Assembly: GCA_022113835.1 (NCBI GenBank)
Contig: JAILWY010000009.1
Coordinates: forward strand, 11,446,001-11,510,000
From: Atopsyche davidsoni
Taxonomy: Eukaryota; Arthropoda; Insecta; Trichoptera; Hydrobiosidae
Length of the DNA: 64,000 bases
Direction of reading: 5' to 3'
Each line of letters opens with the position of its first letter. The stretch's first letter is position 1. Shown one piece after another: positions 50,640 through 61,579 of this stretch. Made by a program: the position numbers and the translations under genes. A model generated the notes under the pieces. The model saw nothing but the letters and a program-made list of their open reading frames with translations, searched no databases and was not told the origin of the DNA.

Positions 50640-53600
50640 TACACCTACTGTTAAAAAACGACCAAATACCCTTTTGCAAGAAAAAAAATACAAATTTACT
50701 AAAGCTGTTTAAAAAGTTTGATTACTGAACAATCTGACCTTGTTTTGTAAAAGCAATCTTGATGCCTATTTTTCATAGTATTAGTTACAACACGAAAAAT
50801 ATAAATTAAGTGAAAATAAACATGTCTATTTTTAATATTAAAATATTTTGCATGCCTCTAATTACTAGCTGACATAAGAACATAAAAAGTAATTATTGCG
50901 TGAATCTAAAAAAAATATATATAAGTAATAAAAACACTCCAAATTTTTATTTTGCAAATGATTTCGTATGTTTGTATAAACACAAATGTTTATATAAAGT
51001 AAAAAACGTGAAATAAATATTCACTCTAATATAAAAACAAATGTAAAAAAAACATGAAACGACACCGGAAGACAGTGTTTCGTTTGACAAGGTATTCTAT
51101 CTAACACAACGAACTCGTTTATCCGAGCAAGGTATATCTTTTAGCCGGGATATCCGTTCGGCTTTTGAGGCTCCATCTTTGTGGTCCGTGTGGTCGTCCA
51201 GCAGAGTAGTTTTAGAAACGCAGTCTTAATTTTATCAAGACATAGCACACCGAAGAACACAAAAACACTAGCGAAAACATCAAGCGATCTTGTTTGCTAA
51301 AAATATTTTCCGTGTAAGTGTTTGTCTAAGGAAAAAGTGACGATAATAAAGTAGTTTGTATTCAAAAGTGGATAGTTTCTTTTACTGCGTACAGTAAAAA
51401 GATATCGAATTATATAGTTTTTTGTGAATCAGCTTTAGTAGTGCTTAATATTTATAGCTGTTTTAGAAATAAGTTTTATTTTCTTACCTAACACTTTGTT
51501 AAAAAAAAAAAGTATTTGCTATTTCTACAAACAACATACACAGTGTTAGAAAAATATTGTAAAAATATATTTTTTAATTATGTATTTATATTAACTTGAA
51601 AAAAATTATTTTAAAAAAAGCTCTTAATATTTAAATCATTTTTTCTCTTTTTTCTTACACAAACAAGCTATAAATAATTTAATTATATTTCAAAGAAATT
51701 CAAACATTCTGCGAGCATGTAGTAACACTGCGTACATTTGTACTGATATTGTGTGGTAATTAAAAGTTTCGCGTAGGATATCAATGCATGCGTGGTTTAA
51801 ACTAATTTCCCACATGCTTGGATATATATCCCCGGATTTGTCCTACCAAATGCGCAAACATTCCGGCTTAAAGGAGATTGCTTTGCAAATTCCAATAAAT
51901 AGGTGAGATTTAACACCATATCTTACTAAATATTCTAAATTGAATAATAATAACGCAGAATTCTATTCATCAAATAATATAAACATTTTAATGCAAAGAT
52001 TCTTTGCATTTGAAATTTTATTATTTTTTCATTTTCAGTATTGTCTTAAGACTATAAAAATAACGCAATCTTCTTAGTTTGGTTGGCTTTTTTGTTTAGT
52101 AGTCAAAGCGTTTACACTCTGATGAGTTAAAATTGACAAATTTAATGCCAGATTTGATACGCGTGTCAATAGTTTATTATTATTATTTAAAAAAAAATTA
52201 AAGCTCACCATATTCTTTTAACAAATTAAAAATAATATTGCAACATTTCTTCTTACTAAAAATCTCAATTGTTTAGTAGTTTTTATAAATATTTCAAAAA
52301 GTTTTAGATAATTTTTATGACTTTTATATAAAGGTCATGAATAAATGTGGCTGAAATTTTAATTTTTACCTTATTTACTTTGTTTTTAAAAATCATTTAC
52401 GTAATCATTAAAAATAAAATAAATATCGGTTCGTTATATTTTTCCAGTGTTTTTACAATTGTACTAAAATGTTTTTTTAAAATCCAAAATGTACTTGTGC
52501 TCAATTTTACAAAAAAAAAACCATGGGAAAGATGATTAATTTTATCTGTGATTAAACTGCAGAGGATTTAATTTATATGTCCGCCTTCTCATTAATAACA
52601 AGTGGGACTCATAGTGCTTCCCTTGTCACACGAATAATTAAGTCCCTGCAGTACAAAAGCCCAAAGGCGCCAACAAGCTTTCGCCGCGCTGCGCGCTACA
52701 TACCGCACCCTGAAAATGTCAACTTCGTTAACTGAAAACTGAAACGTCTGAAAGAATTTAGCAATTATGCAAGAAGTATCCACAAGATAGTTTATTGTAT
52801 TACAAATTTACTGTTAGTTTCAACAACAGTGTACAAACTTTTTAACTACAAAAGACTTTTCATTACAAGTTGATGCTGCCATAGAATGTTTGTTTGTATT
52901 GAAATACACATTGAATGCATAATAATGCTAAACGACCTTTTTCATTAGGTTTAAATAATTTAAAATTAAGCGTTTGGTGACACATAAAATATTACAGATG
53001 TATTTAAATTTAAATGCTTTACTGCAAAGCTATACATTTTTATTACTACTATAAGTTATTATGTTTGTTTAAAATTTCTCAAAATGATCTGGTAAAAAAA
53101 AACGTAAATCTTCTTTTCTTACCGAACAATATATAAACTTATGCGTTTTTAGCAATACGTAGAAAATTCAATTCAATTTATGTTTCAAGAGTACAGCTTT
53201 GAGAAAGCGTAGAATCCGCAGCATAGCGTCGGCTGTGGAATCCTTGAGATGTTTTGTAAATGCATTCTTAAGATTTTCCTTGGAATTTACTACATTACCT
53301 TAAACTTAGCTTATGGGAATCTTACTGCTGTTCCCTCAGAACCCTCAGTAATTTTCAAAATCTTTGGGTCAAGTGTTGTATAAGCAAATCCATAAATTGC
53401 GAAGTTCTTAACATTATTTGAAACAATACATACGATTAATATATACGCAATATCATATAACATAAGCTTTGTAAAAAAAATATTAATTTATTATTTATGC
53501 AAGTTTTTACTTGAAATGTAGTGAATATAATAGATGTTGTAAATTTTATGGGATATGAAAATAAGTCAGAACAAATATGAGTACAAATGGAAGAAAACAT

Positions 53601-54470
53601 TTGTTTGTTTAATTGTTCCTGTTTCTGCGTAGGTTGCAATTAGCTCAAATAGAATTACATTTTTTAGCTAACCTAATGATTTCGTACCAGTTTAGTATTC
53701 TGAGCACGCGTAAATCTAAATTTACGTATTCTCGTTCGACCAATCAGCGTTAACAGATCAGTCCAGTGCTGAAATAATTAAAATATGTTGGAAAATAAAA
53801 CGTAGGCGTGCCGAATTTCACTGAGTCTAATCCTGGATCACGAAATAATAAAAAATGTATCGGTGTTTTTTAACAACGGCAACATTCAAAAAATATATAA
53901 CTGTATATTTACAGACTTAAAGGTACCTGTAGTTAGTAAAATAATACAAAACCAATACCGCAAACCATCTAATAACACCAAACATGATCCTTATTAAGCC
54001 ATCTAAGTAGAAAAATATTTTTTTTAAAAACGAATAAATTTAAATATCAAATATGAAAATTAGCCCGTTAATAACTACATAATAGTATAAAAAATCTGAT
54101 GTGTTTATAACATTAATAAGGATGATTTGTTTATAATTAATATGAAATATATCGGTAACTTCTTTTAAAAGTACACTTTAAACGAAGTGTGCCATGCATT
54201 CAAATATCAATAACATCAACTATGACGACAGCATGCATATCAAATACTCTTTGCTATCGGATACAACCAACTATCTTTTTGTACTTTTAAGGTACGACAT
54301 AACAGACAAGTTAATCATACACAACTAAAACATAAAATTATAAGTGTGTTAAATATTTATTTTATGTATCACATTATATGTAAGTCTTAAGAATATTTTT
54401 TTGGTACTAAGAAGGGTTGAATGGCCCAAAATACACATTCACTCAGAACTCATCAAAACATAGCGTAATC
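50640..54470. other. Start of the long intron, mostly AT-rich
   Basis: Inferred intron 1 after the signal-peptide exon. A GC-elevated patch at about 51055-51240 (GGTATATCTTTTAGCCGGGA) is the only conspicuous block before 54.4 kb, apart from a small one at 52600-52720. Splice-like AGs occur (for example about 52040) but no bracketed open exon in phase 1 was found. Confidence 0.4.
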
Positions 54471-54474
54471 AGTC

Positions 54475-54770
54475 ATGCTCCGTGACACGCGCAGCCCCAC
54501 TGCATTAGACATGAAAGTATTTAATACGAGACGTATTGGTTCTCCATTGCGAAAGTGTCCAGCGTCTGAAGAAAATTATGTTCGAACTAAAAGAATATTG
54601 ATGAAAGGAAACCCGAGAAGGTATCTTCGCCCGGCTATATTAAGACTACACTCGAGATAGAAGCAAGGCGAGGGAGGCCGGCATACTTTACTGCAAAGAA
54701 AATTAAGTTGCATAAATGCCTGAAAGGTAGCGGCTAATCTCGGTTAATTTTGTTTCGTGAAAGAATTTTC
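54475..54770. other. GC-elevated block, candidate intronic regulatory element
   Basis: A 61-codon plus-strand frame (54475-54660) fills part of the block. It lacks a good acceptor and donor. The block ends in GGCGAGGGAGGCCGGC and AGCGGCTAATCTCGG. Candidate enhancer. Confidence 0.27.
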
Positions 54771-56755
54771 TTATTCAAATTTTTAAAAAGGATCGTTTCA
54801 ATTATCGGGATGATTTTATAATTAAATATACACTTAAGTTCGTCAGGCTAATTCGTATTTGAAATTTTTATATTTTTATTATATCTTATAGGTATAATTG
54901 CCACTTTTGACTTGAATAAATTAAATAATCGTCTCATTAGTGTAATTATACCATAATGTCTTTTCTATTCCTTAAATTCAGAAATTATACGATACTTTGT
55001 TGTCAATTGAAATATTTTTCCTTTTTCACATTGTTTTTTTTTAACTTATAACTATGAACTGATATCTCAATTTGCATATGCATGATTTTTGTTAAAGTTA
55101 ATTAATTAATTTTTACGATATAAACGTTTCAAACGCATTGTAATTTATAAACGAACGTTTAAATTATATCATTTTTTTTATTAAAAACACAGTAACGCTG
55201 TTATTAACATGGTAAACATTTCTAAGACATCTTGTTTCGTTTTTATTTACATCATAATAAAATTTACTTAAGTAGCATAGCATATGGAAAACTAGAATTT
55301 GTAACGTAAAAGTTATAATATCGTAAAAAAATTCATAATAATAAATACTTTGGCGCATTTTTATTTTCTTTATGAAATAAAATTTGTTTGTGTGAATGTT
55401 TGATATTTAAATTTTATCTAGGCAGTGTAACTTATTTAATGCACGCACTGCAAGCTATTGTTTGCGTCTTGAGCTGGAGCGGAGCTGTAGACAACAAGGA
55501 AACATGTCATATTAGCAAGTTGTGTCGCCTGAAATGGTTCGTAATTAACAATTAGCTTCACTTACGAAACATCCTAGGCTGAGATTTGTATTATTACTAC
55601 GATATGCCACACATAACAAGCGCGATGCTCTACTTACAGCGAAGGTCGTGTTTCAACAGAATTTCAGAATATTCAAACAAATAATAATTTAATATTTTTA
55701 AATAAAGATAATGAAACAAAAAAAGGTGTACACAATTTGAACAGGTGGTTTACAAGTGTCAGTACAACAAAGAACTACGAAATACCTGCAGTTTTGATGT
55801 ATTAATGATATTGTAGAAACTGTTTGTGTTAGATTAGAGTAAAATCATTTTCTAAAGTAAATGAATACAGATGCTTATCTTGCTTATAGTAATGAGAAAC
55901 ACGAAAGTAAACAAGTATTGAAATATATTTAAAAAATAACAATAATATGATGTTTTGGAATTCAAGCTGAGGTTTCAATAATATGCGATTGATCAAGAAG
56001 GGTAATATTCTATGCATTACTTGTGAACTTGCAGCGCCCAGGAATAACTGAATGTACAATGACACGTTTAAGCTTTCCACAAAATTAATTCTTGTGTACA
56101 AATTTACCATAATCAACAAAGTGATTCCAAGACGTCAGATGTTTACACAGAATCCATTAACAGACCAGCACACTGGTTCCAGTGGCTCACGGAGTATTTA
56201 TTATTGGCACTTGCATATTGATTTATTCGATAGCAATTAGGTTGATATGAAAATGGAATGGAAATTTACTTACTAGATATTTGTGATGAAGAGCATTCTT
56301 GATATTTTAGTTGAAGTATATTTTAGAATAAATTGAAAGCGTCGATTTGTTTGCCATGAAAATGCACCGCATAAACACGTGTAAGGAATTTCCTTTCTCG
56401 AGTGCACCATTTGTCGACTTTTGACGTATTTTCACTCTAGGAGTTTTGTAAGAATTGTTATTGAAAAGCTTTTAGATATATTCTAGGAAAATTCTTTTTA
56501 AATGAAAAATAATTTTCTGAAATCTTGTACGATATGCATATTTTCGCAAAAAAATGCTATGCTTATAATCATAATAGCATAAAAAAATTACAATTTACAA
56601 TGCACTCATACAAGTGCGTTTAAAATATGTCGTTTGGAAAATAGCGTACTATTTAAAGTATGTATCAATATATGCCAAATATGCCATGCATTACGAACTC
56701 TTGTGAAGACCGTCTCACAGGAAGTACGATTTTGCCTATACAGGTTTTATTGATT

Positions 56756-56877
56756 GATAATGATTAAGTACATTTTTTAAAATATTGAAAATTGATTAAA
56801 GAAACTCTTAGAAAAATATCATCCTGATTTGAACCCACATCCCCAAGCTTACATGGCCGGTGCATTACCAATTATAA
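56756..56877 (-). repeat. tRNA-Thr-derived SINE, copy L (inverted pair)
   Basis: On the minus strand it reads TAATTGGTAATGCACCGGCC, then ATGTAAGC, GGGGATGTGGGTTCAAATC (B box), then a body of about 60 bp ending near AAAAATGTACTTAATCATTA. The anticodon-arm region around TGTAA and the following GGGG resemble tRNA-Thr(UGU). The 3' acceptor half is deleted after the B box. The body matches copy R closely over 60 bp. Confidence 0.8.
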
Positions 56878-56934
56878 TATGTACGTTGTTTCACTTATAG
56901 GATATGATTTTTAAAAATTCATGCTTACTACTAG

Positions 56935-57062
56935 TGATTCGTTGGTATAATTGGTAATGTACCGGCATGTGGGTTCAAATCCCACACAAATCACGATGAT
57001 ATTTTTCTAATAGTTTCTTTAATCAATTTTCAATATTTTAAAAAATGTACTTCATCATTATC
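56935..57062 (+). repeat. tRNA-Thr-derived SINE, copy R (inverted pair)
   Basis: Begins GATTCGTTGGTATAATTGG (acceptor plus A box). It lacks about 15 nt of the anticodon arm, then has GTGGGTTCAAATCCCAC (an intact T arm) and ACAAATC pairing with the 5' acceptor strand except at one base. The body GATGATATTTTTCT onward is shared with the other copies. With copy L it forms arms of about 120 bp around a spacer of about 60 bp. Confidence 0.82.
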
Positions 57063-57289
57063 GACTTTATTCCTCACTGATCTATTAACAAAGCAGCGTC
57101 TCTTAAAAACAAGGACTACACTGCAAATATGTTTGACGCTTTTTATATATTTGTTTAAGTATAAAACAACGGAAGGAAAAAGCATTAATAACATTACTGT
57201 TAAACGATTAAGCGCTTTAACTAAGGTACAAAAACAAAATCTCTAAATAACAACAGTCGGAATAATACTTTAAGTGTAGCACTATTCGT

Positions 57290-57680
57290 TGTCACAATAA
57301 ATAACTGAGCGGAGTAAACTTCGTGCGCGCGTTTTTTTGCAGGCGGCCCGCGTTCTTCTTTGTCCACTCTCGAAGAAAATCCCCGAGATTTATGCGAAAG
57401 AAGTCCCGAAGCGGCACGCGATCGCGCATTACCTGACCTTATTCGGCCGCAGTTGACCACGCTAAATATTTTATTGTCTCCGTATGGAGACTCGGCCAAA
57501 TAATTCAGTCCTGATTGGCAGCCGATCGATGAGCGGTTCGTGTCGGCCTCTCGGTTCTTTTTTTTAGCAGATACCGCTGGAACTCATTACGGAGAGAGCC
57601 CGGTGTGCCGTAACTGCCGTGCGAGGTTAGTGCATTGCTAGTTCGGCGGGTCCACCTGCTCTGATTAGAGCTGTGGCGAT
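57290..57680. other. GC-rich island within the inferred intron
   Basis: Among the strongest islands (GGCGGCCCGCG, GCGGCACGCGATCGCGC, GCCGATCGATGAGCGG). TTTTTTTGCAG ends at 57342, and the phase-1 frame from there is open for 52 codons to TAA at 57501. No consensus donor is present, and a 92-codon minus-strand frame (57221-57499) is open as well. I favour a conserved noncoding element over an exon. Confidence 0.35.
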
Positions 57681-58187
57681 GTTTGAGCTCAGAGATAGTT
57701 GCAAATTGAATTACATGTTGATAACAGAATCACCACAGGTATTTTAATAATGTTAATTCATAAAGTAGAACAACACATGCTTGTTAAATAAAAAAATAAA
57801 CGAAATGTGAAATATGGAATCGTGAAAAGATTTTGTGAGCTTTTTTTAAAATGTGTTTAAAAAAATATTGAAATGTAGATTTAAGATGGATTTTAAGTGT
57901 TAAATCAATAATTTAAATTGAATGTACAACTTTTCTGTAAAGGTTATTCAATCATTCTAATTTATTATGGTTTTTGGGCTCTTCCATGTCAACTGCCATA
58001 AATTATCAGGTCATATAGATTATTTGATTTGTTTAATGAACTAATTATATTCTCTTTTATTTTCTATTATTCAAAGCTCCTTGTTTATAAAATTTACTAA
58101 CCTCATACACATATTGAAACGCAAACTGATATTACTGTTTACATATTGTTACTAATATGATTAGGCACATTAGTTAACACATAGAAG

Positions 58188-58288
58188 ATGATTTAAAGAA
58201 ATTCTCAGAAAAATATCATCGTGATTTGTGTGGGATTTGAACCCACATCCCCTGGCTTACATGGCCGGTATACTGACTAACGAATCAC
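58188..58288 (-). repeat. tRNA-Thr-derived SINE, copy 3
   Basis: The best-preserved head. On the minus strand it has a 7-bp acceptor stem with one mismatch (GATTCGT/ACAAATC), a TAGTCAGTATACC D-arm region, an anticodon arm with loop CATGTAA between CCGGC and GCCAG, and a T arm GTGGG/CCCAC around TTCAAAT. The loop has A instead of the invariant U33, so it is not a functional tRNA. About 35 bp of the shared body follows, then similarity stops. Confidence 0.82.
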
Positions 58289-58689
58289 ATCCATTAATCA
58301 AAAAATTTTAACAATCATACTATACATATGGACCAATGTGCCCGGGCCAACCACTATTTAGTGATTTGCAAGCACTGGACTTTTTAAACAAAGTAACGAG
58401 TGAAGCGATTTTAATCCCTTCTGTATATTATTTTTTAAATCTTTTAATTTAGCCAAGACGCGCACCATCATATATTTTACTAATTCTATACATATCAGTA
58501 ATAATATAATAAACCCGTAATAGGTAATAAATACGCATCTGATTGACGTTCAATCAAAAAAATAGACATACGTTTACATATTTTAGATAGTGGTCTCGTT
58601 AACATATTACACATAATTTAAATTAATGTTCGTAATCAAATTTAAACACGATCAAGTCCCCAGATAAAAATTGAATAATCCAAGTATAC

Positions 58690-58970
58690 ATCTCAACCGT
58701 CACGCCAGTACAAAACTATTTCCAGAGCCTCGAATATTCGAGTCGGCGTGCGTAGTTGGCCGAGAAGAAGTCCAACTTGGGGCCCCGGCACTGTCACCCG
58801 GCCGGGGTCTCAAACTTGCCGGGATGTTCCGGCGGACAGTCTAAATTGGAGTAATCAATTCTTCCGCCCCAGGTGTCTGAATCCGACCCCGCAACTTTCT
58901 CTGATTGTCAGATAATGTTTTCTGTTTGGCCGTTGTTTCTGCCGCCCCCTCCACCCCTCCGCACCTGATG
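58690..58970. other. GC-rich island within the inferred intron
   Basis: A unique block with TTGGGGCCCCGGCACTG, CACCCGGCCGGGGTC and a C-rich right end (GCCGCCCCCTCCACCCCTCC). No frame, splice context or RNA signature. Candidate conserved element. Confidence 0.33.
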
Positions 58971-59212
58971 TTTGCGTGAAATATTGTGTGCTATTTGATA
59001 TTGAAAAGAGTTCCGCGTTTTTGGTGATTTATAAGTATATATATATTGTAAAATTACAGTAACAAGTAAAAAATTACATTGTTCTTCAGAATGATAAGAA
59101 GGTGTTGTTTTTAGAGTTTGTTTATTTTATTCTACGATGTTTTTTAGTCTTCTCCGATAATATTTTTGAATAAAATACTTGTGTGAATTATTTGAGTTGG
59201 CATGCCATTGAG

Positions 59213-59248
59213 TGGCATTATCAAACAGAGATCTGTTTGATAATACCA
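59213..59248. repeat. Inverted repeat at the edge of dispersed repeat copy 2
   Basis: TGGCATTATCAAACAG and CTGTTTGATAATACCA (one mismatch) around a 4-nt AGAT loop. TGGCATTATCA also ends the inverted block in copy 1 at 50.37 kb. This suggests it is the terminal inverted repeat of a foldback or MITE-like element. Confidence 0.85.
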
Positions 59249-59374
59249 ACGTGAAAGGTTGGCGAAACCGGTCACAAATAAAAACGAACATGTGGAAAAT
59301 CACTCAAGTATTTTATTCAAAAATATTAAAATGGAATTACACCAAGTACTCTGTCAAAAATATTGAATTTCTTC
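59238..59374. repeat. Dispersed repeat copy 2
   Basis: Sub-block A (59238-59301, GTGAAAGGTTGGCGAAACCG near its start) is followed directly by sub-block B (59302-59374, ACTCAAGTATTTTATTC onward). Relative to copy 1, A is flipped while B is not. Sub-block A is unchanged over at least 51 bp, while B has about 8 substitutions and small gaps. Confidence 0.92.
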
Positions 59375-59433
59375 TCAAATATTTTTGTGATTTTATTCAA
59401 AAATAGATAAAATTTGTATGTTTCAAATACGCA

Positions 59434-59448
59434 ACACACACACACACA
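59434..59448. repeat. (CA)n microsatellite
   Basis: About seven CA repeats just downstream of dispersed repeat copy 2. Confidence 0.85.
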
Positions 59449-60489
59449 TAAATAACAAAAAAATAAACTACATTCAACGTGGTTGTATTCTTGCCACTTT
59501 TAAACATAGCCAATTAGTATAAAAAATAGCAAACATGCTTTTCAAATGCTGTTTGTTATTTGATATTGAAAAAAGATCCGAGCTTTTTTTATTCGCATAA
59601 ATTGTTTTTTCTGGCCAATGTGCTTTTTTACGACTCATATGTTTGACATACAAAGCTTTATAGATGCAGTTAATGGTATTGTTATATCAATAAGAGTATT
59701 TGATTGGTAAATAAACCTTACAATGCAAATAATACTTTGATGATGGCTTCACAAATATAGTAACGAGTTGTTTTTTTTACTAATACTTATTTTTATACCT
59801 TATATATTTTCACATATGAAGTGAACACACATTATTTATATTAAACAAGGTATCACATTATCATTTTTCATTTTGAATATTAAACTAGAAAAATAGAAAA
59901 AAAATAACGCCTAAAGATCTTTCGTACTATGAAAAATTCTAAATTGATACTCGTTTTCTCCCTCCCACATAAATTAAGCGTGTCGGACGTTTACTGTATT
60001 CCCCAAAAATAAAAGTCATTATTATTTAATTATGCATACTCTTACAAGTTTTCCAAGTAAGAATATTTAGTTTTTACCCCAAATGATGAATGAAACACAC
60101 AAAAGTTACATGCGTGTAACCGATTCAAATTTTTTTCACATTAAAATATTTAATAAAAATTTTTCCCTTGCGCATAGTGTTTGTCGATTGATTTATAGTA
60201 TATATAATAATTTCAGTCTTACTATATCTTAAATTGTATTGATTTTTTCTATATATTTATTAAATATTTATCAAGAAAAAGTCAAATTCAAATAAATTAA
60301 TTAATGCCGAAACGTTATATCAAAAAATGACTTGAAAACATCAAATGTTATTGTGAATCCGAATACCTCTTCTCAATTTTTTAAAATCTTTTTAGCTTCA
60401 TTCGATTAATTACAAAATTACGGTACATTGCGTAATTTTGCAACACGTGTAGTAGAACTTTATGTAATCAAACCTAATGTCAATTTAAA

Positions 60490-60590
60490 GGTGCCCGTAA
60501 TCTTACGCTGTACGAAGTCTGCGGCGCACGATGTATGGCAGTGGTCGACTCTCGCGCTACTTCGTAGAGCTAGTGGTTCGTAGATATCTT
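60490..60590. other. Small GC-elevated patch in the inferred intron
   Basis: CTGTACGAAGTCTGCGGCGC and following bases rise above the AT background. A minus-strand frame (60460-60684) spans it. No splice-bracketed exon. Confidence 0.22.
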
Positions 60591-61233
60591 GAGAAAGGAT
60601 AATGAATATCAATTTTATTAAAACGGAGTGCCAATTGACCTGCATAAATTTAAAAGAAGGTGTTTCTCTTAATAAAAGTTTCAAGCTGTGGTGAAACTAT
60701 TATTTCGTTTAAAAATCTAATTTTTCACTTTAGACAAAAACTTGGTATCAATATATAATGCTGATATTAATTTGAAATGATCGGTTCCACAATAATAAAA
60801 AAAAGTAAAATATATAATAGTTATAGTACAAGACTTCTATTAAACCTGCCATGATGGTAATAAGAAAACATTTTCGTATATGAAAGTATTACGCTACCTC
60901 ATAAAATATTTCACAAGTATTGAAATACTGTTGTTTTCAAATTTCAGAAACATGCTGAATAGTATAAATTCTAGTGTTTAATTATTTTTTTAACATCTTA
61001 AGTTAAAAAAGTGCATTTAATATAGCTAAAAGAACGAAGCACATGGTTATAGTGCATTTATAAGATGAATGTCATCTCAACCGTCGAGTTATATTTAAAA
61101 ATAACACTAGAGTGTCTCCAACGTTAAGTAGAGTTTTTCCACCGAGTCCAGTGGCAGGCGGTCCCATGACGATATCTCGAGAGTAGTACGCTGTAAGCGA
61201 TACAAATACCCAGAGATTAATCACCCCTGGAAT

Positions 61234-61283
61234 CCTCCCCCGCCACTGCGGTCAGTGGGGAGGGTGGGGGCGGGTGGGGCGGG
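61234..61283 (+). promoter_or_regulatory. Hairpin overlapping a G-quadruplex motif
   Basis: A stem-loop (CACTG, loop CGGT, CAGTG at 61244-61257, extended by CCTCCC/GGGAGG across a bulge) abuts and shares bases with a G-run series at 61257-61283 (GGGGAGGGTGGGGG, then CGGGTGGGGCGGG). The strand is that of the inferred gene, so the structure would exist in its pre-mRNA about 260 nt upstream of the candidate microexon. The two structures compete for the same G residues. The surrounding GC-elevated block runs from about 61090 to 61330. Confidence 0.55.
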
Positions 61284-61545
61284 TCTAATGAGTGAAGGGG
61301 TTGATAATTGTAATAATGTGCGTCATTAAGGAATGTACAACGTGAGACAGTAGTAGCCAGATAGATGGCACGAAACGACTTTTTGTGAGATAATTAAAAT
61401 GACTAATAACACGGTGTATTGATTAAAAAATTGTAAATGGGACACGAATAATGTTTTATTCGAATTGGTTAAAGTTCATTAATATATATTTATTTAAAGT
61501 TCGTATCATTTTAGGTTACTAACTTATCTGTTTATTTTTTTGCAG

Positions 61546-61573
61546 ATAATAAACATGACAAAAGTGTCCTAGA
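61546..61573 (+). CDS. Candidate 28-nt microexon 2 (partial gene)
   Basis: TTACTAAC at 61516-61523 is a near-ideal branch site. It is followed by a T-rich tract and TTTTTTTGCAG (AG at 61544-61545), then 28 nt, then GTAAGA (donor at 61574). Joined to the phase-1 donor at 50632 the frame reads D-NKHDKSVL and ends with two bases (GA) of the next codon, so phase 2. The other two frames contain stops, making the open frame specific to the predicted phase. The next exon was not found before 64000. Vertebrate and insect neuronal genes use microexons of this size, but a chance acceptor/donor pair in AT-rich DNA remains possible. RNA evidence would decide. Confidence 0.42.
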
Positions 61574-61579
61574 GTAAGA

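Noticed and set aside
58215..58287. Functional tRNA-Thr gene
   Set aside because: The invariant U33 is replaced by A, the acceptor stem has a mismatch, the D arm is weak, and the same sequence recurs in degraded copies with a shared non-tRNA body, so it is a SINE.
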